A stretch of DNA of 39,500 nucleotides. It comes from Antedon mediterranea (lineage: Eukaryota; Echinodermata; Crinoidea; Comatulida; Antedonidae). Positions 26,001 to 33,180 of this stretch are shown here, piece by piece (position 1 is the stretch's first letter; every line of letters starts with the position of its first letter). The stretch spans positions 31,858,001 through 31,897,500 of the forward strand of contig NC_092674.1 of the NCBI RefSeq assembly GCF_964355755.1, read 5' to 3'. The translations under genes and the position numbers were made by a program. The notes below the pieces were generated by a model, which did no database searches, had not been told where the DNA came from, and saw only the letters and a list, made by a program, of their open reading frames with translations.

Positions 26001-28782
26001 TAAAGTTTTTGAAGGACAATTGAAGTGACATGCCTATGACAGCGACATCCGGTTCACGGTGACGGCTGTACGGCGAGTGAGCGTGAGAATTGTCTGATAT
26101 AGGCCTACTATTAAAATGTACACCCCATCGTAATTAATATGTTGTGAAACTATACCGCTTGAAGAAGTTACAGCTACACTTTTATTATCTATTAATGTAT
26201 TATTGAAAATAGTGTAAGTGTGAGTCCAGCAAACCACTGTATTTGAAAATCCTATCCATAAATTTTAAATCTATTTCAGGAATTTTACGTTGAAGTCTTC
26301 TTCAGACAAAGATGGGCCGACGAACGTCTTCGTTATTCCAACGGAACTGCGTTTAAAGTATTACCTCTGAATTCAGTCTTGCTGGAAAGTATATGGTATC
26401 CCGACACATTTTTCCACAATGATCGTAACTCTAAGGGCCATGATATAATTGTTCCAAACCGTCTTGTTAGAATTTATCCTGACGGTGAAGTCTTATATAC
26501 ACAGAGGTATTTGTTTCCTTTGTCTTGTTTTTCCCTCTTTCCCTCTTTTATTCATTAACTTGCCTGTATATTTTCCTATTGTACTTTTAACTAACGTCAT
26601 TGTCGTTTCTTAAAATGCCGCAATATGACGTCAGTCTAATGTTGTATTCCACACACACACACACACAAACCACACCACACAAACCAAAAAAACACACACT
26701 TCCCCGTTCCAAACAGAATTTGTCAGTAGGCCTAGATAGGTAGTTTTTGTTATCTAGTGATTCCTAGAGACATTTCTGTGTGTTTACGGTTTACAATTTG
26801 TTATAGATTGAAAATAAAACAATCTGAATTTGAATAAAAACACCAAAAACTTTCACGTTTACCTATGTTTTAAAAATGCCACACATACCTACAAATTGGC
26901 ATAAGGTCTAATACCATGTGACCACTTTGTATTAGATCCAGATATAAATAAAAACATACAAAAGTATAAAAAAAATACATTGAATCCAATAAATATTGGA
27001 AGTGTACTGTGATGATACAGAAATGTAAGATGATGGCCACTCGTCTACCACTGATTAACAGTAATTCATTTTTTGTAGGTTGACTGTTCTTACTGAGTGT
27101 GGATTGAATTTTAAAAAATATCCGCATGATACTCAAGTATGTTCAATCAGTATGGGGAGCAGTAAGTTAACATGGAAACAAATGTTTAATTATCAAATAT
27201 TAAGCACGTCTATTATTGGATATACCAAACAATAGCAGACAATGAATGTTTAATTATTAAAGTAATACGAGTTATTGTTTTTTTCGCCTATTAACACCAG
27301 ACTCGTTATTACTAATAAGGCTTTCTATTTTTCAATAATAGATACATACTCCGAATCGGACGTTGTCTTTCAGTGGAAATACGAAGATAGTGATAATAAA
27401 TCTGTTGACATTGATTTAGGTGACTCTAAAGATATCCGGTTATCGCAGTTTACTTTACTTGGATGGAAAACAATACGCACAACTAAGCCATCTTCCAGAA
27501 TTGGTTAGTAACTCGTTGTTTTGTAGTTGTTCCTCTTACTAGAATCTTTTTTCAAACTTATGGCATTTATCACCCATTTAACGTCTAATTTGTATTTGAT
27601 CGTTAATAGGTAACAGGACAGTTCTCACAGTCAATTTTGAATTAAAACGTAACATTGGTCTGTTTATTATTCAAACGTATGTACCTTGTTCTATGATGGT
27701 GGTGATCTCATGGATTTCATTTTGGATCAATAGAGAAGCCACCCCTGCTAGAATTTCATTAGGTAAGTAAGACTGATTATACGGCATCCATTTTATACCT
27801 GAAAACGACAAATTGTGATTCAATTAAACAAATATTCTTGTTATGATAAATATTAATTTATAATTAAACGCATCTCCAGTAAAAGTATGTGATACTAAAA
27901 ACCTCAAAACGAAGCCATGTCAATTATTCAAACATTTTTGCGTAAAGATACTTGTTTAAAGCATTTAGTGCATATTATTTTAATAAAAACTTTTTTTCAG
28001 CAATTTTAACTATCCTAACAATCACAACATTAAGTCTTACGGCCACATCTTCTTTACCACAAGTATCCTACGTAAAAGCGATAGACTTGTTTATATTTGA
28101 TTGTTTCTGCTTTGTATTTGCCGCACTTATTGAGTTCGCTTTCGTCAGTTACTTTACTAAACGAAGAGGTGGCACACTTCCTGAAATGGATGATGAGGAT
28201 GACAATCTAATTCGATGCGAAGAAGTAAGCATATTGTTTGTTTTATATTAATAAGGATCTTAAAAGCCCTGCATTATGTGCTGCGGGCATAATACATTAT
28301 TGTTATAACCTTCATGTGTAATTTGCTAATGTGAAATGTAGCAAAAAAAGTTGTATCTAGCTTAAAAAATGATCTTTCCATGTACACTAGGGCGTAGTTT
28401 CAAGTTAAAGGCATTTTGTTTATGTATTTGAAAAAAAAAAAAAAAAAATCAAACCTTATAGGAGATTTAAAGCATCTGTTTATGTTTTGTTTTTTAGGAA
28501 CTAGATATTGCTAGAAATGATAAATACAAGAATTCGACGTCTCCCAAATTCAAAATTAAAACGACACCGGAGTACAAGACAACACTGTACTACCAGTGTT
28601 GCTATGACGTATTAATGTGTTTTATTGGCAGCTTTACCTATCGTCAGAAAAGAGCGAGAAAAATAAAGATAGGTCAAGACTTTAATAGTGTCAGTATTAT
28701 TGATCAATGGGCTAGAGTTGTGTTTCCAGTTACCTTCATTATTACAAACATTATTTATTGGTTAACCTTTGGCGTATTATAA
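19962..28782 (+). CDS. GABA-A receptor alpha/gamma-like subunit (Cys-loop ligand-gated chloride channel), nine exons
   Basis: Exons: 19962-20011, 24618-24769, 25344-25411, 26280-26506, 27079-27161, 27342-27503, 27610-27762, 28001-28224 and 28498-28782. All introns are GT-AG and all phases match, giving 1404 nt and 467 residues. Landmarks are a signal peptide (about 1-17); MRPG (62-65); VFFRQRW (96-102) and WYPDTFFHN (129-137) in the ligand-binding domain; the Cys-loop Cys173-Cys187, with 13 intervening residues including YPHD; M1 (about 265-286); PAR (293-295) before M2, a mark of anion selectivity; M3 (about 325-348); and M4 (about 445-464). Possible N-glycosylation sites are N27, N46, N111 and N249. 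VFFRQ, FFHN and ALIEF resemble alpha subunits; SWISFWIN and the Cys407-Cys408/Cys414 group before M4 resemble gamma. It should form part of a pentameric GABA-gated chloride channel in the plasma membrane. Odd points are Ala299 (4') and Leu301 (6') in M2, Thr314 at 19', and Asp332 in M3. The first exon is inferred; the other eight are firm. Confidence 0.93.
21069..21178. repeat. 27-bp tandem repeat, four copies
   Basis: Copies begin at 21069, 21096, 21123 and 21150 with TTGAATTGAACGTTGGACCC and appear identical. Confidence 0.95.
22603..22861. repeat. 92-bp tandem repeat, nearly three copies
   Basis: Starts at 22603, 22695 and 22787 share AGGGCCAGATGTGCTTATGG. Each unit itself ends in a doubled ATGTATGTCTAATTATA; the last copy has only one. 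A single A/G change distinguishes the first copy (CCCAAAAAT versus CCCGAAAAT). Confidence 0.95.
23010..24143. repeat. 42-bp minisatellite, exactly 27 copies, inside intron 1
   Basis: The unit starts GTGATTGTCATGTTAGTTAT and ends CATTCTGTGGCT; 1134 bp equals 27 x 42. Copies are almost identical. The few variants are one GTCGCT near 23215, one CTATGG near 23674, and a G-to-C change (GCTCTG) at 23721, 24015 and 24141, the first two 294 bp (seven units) apart. Because 42 is divisible by three, one frame stays open for 385 codons, repeating the 14 residues [14 protein letters not shown]. Its intronic position and variable-number structure argue strongly against a protein. Confidence 0.97.
24229..24316. 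repeat. Perfect palindrome, 39-bp arms with 10-base loop
   Basis: Arms 24229-24267 and 24278-24316 are exact reverse complements; the stem contains TTTTACCGGCTTTTACATTT and the loop reads GGAATATTCA. It is probably a short hairpin MITE or a replication-generated palindrome, located 300 bp before exon 2. Confidence 0.95.
24333..24400. repeat. (TTA)n microsatellite
   Basis: Interrupted TTA triplets with occasional TTG and TAG run almost continuously, shortly downstream of the palindrome. Confidence 0.9.
24618..24769 (+). CDS. Exon 2: mature N-terminus of the receptor subunit
   Basis: The acceptor is TTTTTTCAG and the donor GGTAAGT. It encodes residues 18-67 and shares codons at both ends. It is acidic and Thr/Asn-rich at first, then [20 protein letters not shown], matching the N-terminal helix and YDN-MRPG motif of alpha and gamma subunits. 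Confidence 0.92.
25344..25411 (+). CDS. Exon 3: first beta strand of the ligand-binding domain
   Basis: 68 nt between CAG and GTAGAG, encoding [20 protein letters not shown] followed by NK. V-D-M-x-x-x-SIGP is conserved in GABA-A subunits; the 68-nt length matches the usual exon size at this point in the family. Confidence 0.93.
26280..26506 (+). CDS. Exon 4: binding loops D and A region
   Basis: 227 nt between TTTCAG and GTATTT. It encodes [19 protein letters not shown], then [19 protein letters not shown] and [15 protein letters not shown]. WxPDTFFxN is the Cys-loop family signature. VFFRQ contains the Phe/Arg pair that faces the agonist at alpha-type interfaces. Confidence 0.95.
26650..26702. 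repeat. (CA)n microsatellite in intron 4
   Basis: A pure CA run is followed by interrupted CACAC/AAACC repeats. Confidence 0.85.
27079..27161 (+). CDS. Exon 5: Cys-loop
   Basis: 83 nt between TTTTGTAG and GTAAGT. It encodes [20 protein letters not shown] followed by CSISMGS. The two Cys are separated by 13 residues and YPHD supplies the conserved P and D. Confidence 0.96.
27342..27503 (+). CDS. Exon 6: extracellular domain between Cys-loop and M1
   Basis: 162 nt, acceptor AATAATAG, donor GTTAGT. It encodes [19 protein letters not shown] up to [20 protein letters not shown] corresponds to the loop B region (EVVYEW in alpha1). No alternative reading frame fits both neighbouring phases. Confidence 0.94.
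27610..27762 (+). CDS. Exon 7: pre-M1, M1 and start of M2
   Basis: 153 nt between TTAATAG and GTAAGT. It encodes the pre-M1 strand (FELKRNIG), M1 ([20 protein letters not shown]) and the M1-M2 loop NREATPAR, ending inside M2 after ISL. Confidence 0.96.
28001..28224 (+). CDS. Exon 8: most of M2, M3 and start of the intracellular loop
   Basis: 224 nt between TTTTTTTCAG and GTAAGC. It encodes [12 protein letters not shown] (M2 5'-16'), [15 protein letters not shown]3 with [16 protein letters not shown], and an acidic loop stretch EMDDEDD. Asp332 sits in M3 (LFIFDCF), where vertebrate subunits have small or hydrophobic residues. Confidence 0.96.
28498..28782 (+). CDS. Exon 9: intracellular loop, M4 and stop
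   Basis: The acceptor is TTTTTTAG and the stop TAA is at 28780. It encodes a basic loop, the cysteine-bearing [12 protein letters not shown], then [20 protein letters not shown] and a nine-residue end. The Asp-x-x-x-Arg-x-x-Phe-Pro pattern opens M4 in this family. The whole M3-M4 loop is only about 95 residues. Confidence 0.95.
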   Translation, partial: ELDIARNDKYKNSTSPKFKIKTTPEYKTTLYYQCCYDVLMCFIGSFTYRQKRARKIKIGQDFNSVSIIDQWARVVFPVTFIITNIIYWLTFGVL

Positions 28783-28866
28783 TTTGGTTATTCACAAAAC
28801 AGTCGTTTTGCCCTGCAGATGTGTTTATGATGCTCATAAATACCATACATTATTTTTTTAAAGTAT

Positions 28867-28872
28867 AATAAA
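28867..28872 (+). terminator. Polyadenylation signal of the alpha/gamma-like gene
   Basis: AATAAA lies 85 bp after the stop codon in an AT-rich 3' region. A very short 3' UTR is implied; later signals could be used as well. Confidence 0.55.
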
Positions 28873-29185
28873 ATATTGCGGTGAAATTATAGGCCTAAAA
28901 TGGGCACGATATACAATTATTATTTTTTTATTATTAGCAATTTCAATTTAATTTAGTCAAGTATCTAGCAACATTATATATCTATAGTTACTCTTGCATC
29001 AGGGTATATTTATCAAACATTTAGCATAGGCCAACTTATTAAAGTGGGAACTTGCTTTATATCATACTTTTTTGGATACTAAAGACTGTTTTAAAATATT
29101 TCCTAATTTTCCTTTAGAGCGCGCCCAACGAGAAGATGCATAAATTGAGCGTTTAATGATTGTTAATTCTCCCGTGTGCTTCGTC

Positions 29186-29187
<2 letters not shown>

Positions 29188-29220
<33 letters not shown>

Positions 29221-29281
29221 AACAATACTAATAATAATAATAATAACACTAATACTACTAATAATAATAATAATAATAATA
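29188..29281. repeat. (AAT)n microsatellite
   Basis: AAT triplets are interrupted by CACT and ACT units. It borders GAATTTGTAATGCGCC, which may be the end of a dispersed element. Confidence 0.9.
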
Positions 29282-29362
29282 CGAATTTGTAATGCGCCAG
29301 TTCCAGCAGTAAGTTATCAAATGCGCGGTGTATGAGAGAGCTCAGTTTGAAAGAAAAAGATT

Positions 29363-29500
29363 GATTGATTGATTGATTCTTTATTTTTCACACAACATTC
29401 ATAAAAAATATACAAAAAAAAATTAAATTAATGTACAATAAAGTGTGAAAAACAAGATAACCACAAGCAAGCAAAGCTTTTTATCTGTGGCACCCTAACT
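29363..29500 (-). mobile_element. Probable 3' tail of a non-LTR retrotransposon
   Basis: Read on the minus strand, an AT-rich 3' UTR-like segment contains TGTGAAAAATAAAG and ends in AATCAATCAATCAATC. A short tandem tetranucleotide tail after an AATAAA-like signal is typical of CR1/L2-type LINEs. No coding sequence is retained, so the class is a guess. Confidence 0.45.
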
Positions 29501-29609
29501 TAAAATATAAATTTACAAATATTTTACATAAAAATGTTTTCATGTAGTAAATAAATTATTATGGAAAATACAACGTACTATAATATTATACAGATATTGA
29601 CTGCTTAGA

Positions 29610-29723
29610 GGTTAAATATAAGATTTTATATCCCCGAGGGAATGATATTATGTTCGAGGGAAATATATAATTTCCAAGAAATTAATATAATTCCCAAGGG
29701 GATGTCTAATCTTATATTTTACC
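29610..29723. repeat. Imperfect palindrome (MITE-like hairpin)
   Basis: GGTTAAATATAAGATT-ATCCCC on the left is complementary to GGGGAT-AATCTTATATTTTACC on the right, with further partial pairing between (CGAGGGAA against TTCCCAAG). The loop region repeats GAGGGAA and TTCC words. Ends and target duplication are unclear. Confidence 0.7.
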
Positions 29724-30167
29724 GATATAAAAGGCGATATCTGTTATATTACATAGCCAACAACAAGTAGAATATCTGCTGCGTCGGGTAGCTAGGCTAG
29801 GCCTCCTTTTTGTATTGTATGTAGACACCTTACCTTTCAAAGAATAATATACAGATAATTACTAATTAATGATTCCTTGGCAATAAAATATTCACTAGCT
29901 TAGGTCGTTTAAATAATAACAGAAGAATTTCCATCAATAAGCCTACATTAATAATAATAATATTATCAGATATGCCGAATAAATAATAATTCGTCTTCTT
30001 CGAGTCGAATCACCGGATGTTCAGTGCGTCGCGCGCGTACCGGTTACTACTGTGAGTATTAACCAATCACAAACGGTTTTTCATCACATCTAGGGAGGAC
30101 TAAAAATAAACGAGGGCGCTATGTATGCATAGTTTAAATAGTTTAGATGATTAATTTCTTCAAGCAA

Positions 30168-30236
30168 GTTCCGTGGCGCAGCGCATGAAGCGTTGTCTTG
30201 TGATGGAGTGACAATTTCATCGCGAGTTCAAGATCC
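30168..30236 (+). mobile_element. tRNA-like Pol III promoter segment (SINE head candidate)
   Basis: GTTCCGTGGCGCAGCGCATG resembles an A box and D-arm (TGGCGCAG), and GCGAGTTCAAGATCC about 40 bases later resembles a B box and T-arm. I could not fold a proper acceptor or anticodon stem, so a tRNA-derived SINE head or decayed tRNA is more likely than a functional gene. Confidence 0.4.
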
Positions 30237-30407
30237 AGTAGATGACTTTTGTTTATTTATCGGCAAACGCGAGTGTTGCCACACGAAAATTACACAGTCA
30301 ATATCATCGTTCTCGAGGATATATACGATTTACGATCCTCGCAGCGGTAGTCATGTGATGCAGTTTCAACCAATCACGTTCGCGTATTTACATAGGCTAT
30401 GTAATAT

Positions 30408-30431
30408 AATAATATATATATATATATATAT
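30408..30431. repeat. (TA)n microsatellite
   Basis: An uninterrupted TA run of about 10 units. Confidence 0.85.
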
Positions 30432-30572
30432 CTTAAAATACTGAAAGATGAGGGCGTATCAATTTAATCTCTGGTGCGCGTGCGTACAATTGAGGACTAG
30501 TGCTGTTCCACCGTACCACGCCGAGAGTGTGAAAGAGTCGCTATCCAATCGAGTTTGAACAATACCATGAAA

Positions 30573-30644
30573 GCCCCAGTGGTCTAATGGTTAGGACAGC
30601 TGCATATCAAGCAGACAGTCCGAGTTCGAGTCTCGGTTGGGGCG
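30573..30644 (+). tRNA. tRNA-like gene, anticodon ATC (Asp by decoding); probably a tRNA-derived SINE head
   Basis: The 72-nt sequence folds as a cloverleaf. Acceptor GCCCCAG pairs with TTGGGGC (one G-T pair); the D-stem is GTCT/GGAC; the T-stem CCGAG/CTCGG is perfect with loop TTCGAGT; the anticodon stem GCTGC/GCAGA has one mismatch at 27-43, with loop ATATCAA. The anticodon at 30606-30608 is ATC, which would read Asp GAT codons, whereas normal Asp tRNAs use GTC; the D-arm looks more like tRNA-Glu. A and B boxes are intact and TTTTT follows at 30647-30651. The downstream flank is shared with the decayed copy at 434-535, so it is better seen as the head of a dispersed element. It could still be transcribed by Pol III. 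Confidence 0.6.
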
Positions 30645-30673
30645 ACTTTTTCTCATTCTCACAGATTTCCTCA

Positions 30674-30894
30674 TCTTTATCGTTTCAAATTAATTAATTA
30701 AATTTCAGTATATCACCGGGCGGTTTAGAATTAATATATAAACACATCAGGCAAAGAACATTAATTCTAAACCGCCCGGTCATATACTGAAATTTAATTA
30801 ATTTATTGGAAACGATAAAGATATATATATACATCACAGTTTCAGAATATTATACGAAAATGAAATTAATTAATTTGAAACGATAAAGATGATG
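30674..30894. repeat. Long imperfect palindrome plus third partial copy next to the tRNA-like gene
   Basis: The left arm (30674-30735) starts ATCTTTATCGTTTC, passes TATATCACCGGGCGGTTTAG and ends AATTAAT; the right arm (30760-30822) is its near-complete reverse complement ending CGATAAAGAT. A shorter third copy of the outer end lies at 30863-30894 (AAATTAATTAATTTGAAACG). It begins within the shared flank of the tRNA-like element. Confidence 0.85.
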
Positions 30895-31084
30895 AATATG
30901 TTATATATGTCTAAGTTTGACATATTTTACAAATGATATATTGTTTCTTTATAACTATTAATGCATTTATTTAGTAATAGTTTTTTTAAATATTTATATA
31001 TTTTTACTCTCTCTTATATTTCTTATAAATTGATTCCATAGCTTAGGTCCTCTATATGCTATACTTTGAAATATATATATATAC

Positions 31085-31222
31085 TTATACTGGGTAACCT
31101 CTTCAGTCAAAGACTGGTCTCCCAGAGGGCCCAGTTGGTGATGGTGGCTGTGATGTACTAATGCACCGGGGTAACCCCCTACTCGTCTCGAAAGATGTAC
31201 TAGGTTCTTTAAAGTGGTGCTA
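31085..31222 (-). mobile_element. 3' half of the Ser/Leu-type SINE family seen at 1-376
   Basis: On the minus strand, CACTTTAAAGAACCTAGTAC followed by ATCTTTCGAGACGAG matches GCACTTTAAGAACCCAGTTC and ATCTTTCGA at 341-368. It continues with GTAGGGGGTTACCCCGGTGC, a compact GC-rich block that stands out from the AT-rich surroundings. Confidence 0.65.
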
Positions 31223-31671
31223 CACTCAGACTTTCTCAGCTTATATTATGTTTAAGTATGTTTATTTGAAAGCGATTACATATAAAAAACAGGGAAAATA
31301 CGGAAATATTTTCCAAAAACCAATTTCTAAAAAATCGGTCAGAAAATAGTGTTTTTTAATACATTACACTTTTTCAGTAACTTAGGGGTTATTAGTTTAC
31401 AATACGTCGCGAAACGCGTTAAACTTAGCGACTGACGCGTTTTAGTCGCCGGTGAACGCATTGGTGAAATGTCTCCCCTTTGGTAAATTATGTGTCGAAA
31501 AATGGGGAATAAATTTTATACACACAATTATTACGATTTGTTTAGGCCTAGCCTAAGTAATATTTCCGATAAAAACGTTAGTATAATTTACATATTGTAA
31601 CCTCGTGATTTGCACTGTACAACAACAGCATAATAATCTTATACATCTTATCAATTGCTTATTAACTTTAA

Positions 31672-32017
31672 AGATGTATTGTCCCCCTGAAAAAAATAAT
31701 TCTTAACAATTTTTTTTTGAATATGCCATTTTAATGTAACATAATAGTTATTTACTTTGACCAAAAATTGGATTGAAAAAAATGCATTTACCTGAAAAAA
31801 CTGTAATTTAAAGCAAAACATTGTCAAATTGGCTGCCAGCCAATGGTTTTTGGTGAATTTTAATCATTTATTTTGTGATTTTATAAGTGAACAAATTATT
31901 TTTTTTTTCATTTTTTTTCTACAGAAGTGATTAACTTTATAAAAACTACAAAAAAACATATTCAAAGTCTGATTTAATTAATCTTCATTTTTCATGTTTT
32001 TGAGGGACAATACATCT
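31672..32017. mobile_element. TTAA-flanked MITE with AGATGTATTGTCCC termini
   Basis: The left end AGATGTATTGTCCC (from 31672) and right end GGGACAATACATCT (to 32017) are inverted, each flanked by TTAA (31668-31671 and 32018-32021). The interior is AT-rich and non-coding. TTAA duplication is characteristic of piggyBac-type transposition. A related fragment lies at 36058-36127. Confidence 0.75.
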
Positions 32018-32022
32018 TTAAG

Positions 32023-32300
32023 CTAGGCCTAGGCGTAGCTAAGCCGTCTGCTCAGCCTAGCTAGCCTTGAATTTTTGTCTAGGCCTAGGCCTATGGATTC
32101 ATGGGAGAAAAAGAGTAGTAAAGCGATATGGAAGCTTAGGCCTGACTGAAAAGCAACTATTTAGGCGCCCTATCATGGCCCATGGGTAGGCCGAGGTTGG
32201 GTGTCAGCAGAACAAACTTCACTGCTGTCAGCCTAGCTAGAGGCCCAGCAGAATCGGTACATACCTACACTCTAGTAGGCCTAGGCCTAGCTTTATTGAA
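32023..32300. repeat. Cluster of TAGGCCTA palindromes
   Basis: TAGGCCTAGGCC-type words, often as overlapping TAGGCC units, are concentrated here (for example GTCTAGGCCTAGGCCTATGG near 32076). Similar words recur through the window. Confidence 0.7.
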
Positions 32301-32699
32301 TATAGCCACGTCTTTCTCAAATCTCGGTAAATTTGACATAGTAATAGTCTCATAATCACATTATTACACTGTGAAACATAATATAGGGTCACATTCATAA
32401 TGTTTTCATATACTTTTCGCCTGTCAAAAATAACATCGCGACAACTTAATAACAGATCGCCAGCTGCAGTAGTGTGATTGTGAAAAATGTCACGTGATCA
32501 TACTCCCTACCCTAGCAAAATAAATGTCTATTTACGCAAAATTGCGCAATGTACACGCGATAAAAATACCATAAATAGAAAGATCTGGAAAAGTTACATA
32601 AAAATACATTTTAAATTTTTTTTTTTAGTGAATTAAATTAATTTTTTAGGATTATTCAAATATTTTGCATGTAAAAGAATAGGAAATTACAAGGTATCC

Positions 32700-32716
32700 C
32701 CACCCCCCCCCCCCCA
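32700..32716. repeat. Poly-C tract
   Basis: An almost uninterrupted C run within CCCCACCC...CCACTCC. Confidence 0.9.
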
Positions 32717-32859
32717 CTCCAAAACGCAAAAAGGCGTGATTTTCAAGAAAATCGTACTCATTGAAAAAAATTTAAACAAAATATGAAGTATGAGGGATGA
32801 TATTTTAAAATAATAGTTGAAATGTATGAAAAATAGTAATTTTCTGGGTGGAGCTCCAC

Positions 32860-33040
32860 TTTATAGTGCACACGAGGTAGATGTTTACACTGGACCTACG
32901 GTTTATAGTCCTTATCCGAGAAGACTCGTTCTACCACCAGAACCATGGAGTGAGTGAGCCTCAAACCCCTGCCGATGTTATGGCTACGTAATTACGGTTC
33001 CACTGTCTTAACTGCTCGGCCAAACTCACTCACTCACATA
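32860..33040 (-). mobile_element. 5' part of a Ser/Leu-type SINE
   Basis: On the minus strand the head reads TTTGGCCGAGCAGTTAAGAC (A box), then GGCAGGGGTTTGAGGC (B box). The body follows with CGAGTCTTCTCGGATAAGG and CTATAAACCGTAGGTCCAGT. Head and body match the element at 1-376. The copy stops near GTGTGCACT, where the fragment at 31085-31222 would continue. Confidence 0.7.
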
Positions 33041-33180
33041 CTTTGCTGACACATTTTAGTTGATTTTAATTTTATACAATCATTGTCTTTATTTCGAGTG
33101 TTATATGTATGATAATTATCAAATAAACTGAATAAAGAATTAAAACATTTTGGAAGTTGTCCTTTTTGGTATTTAAACAT

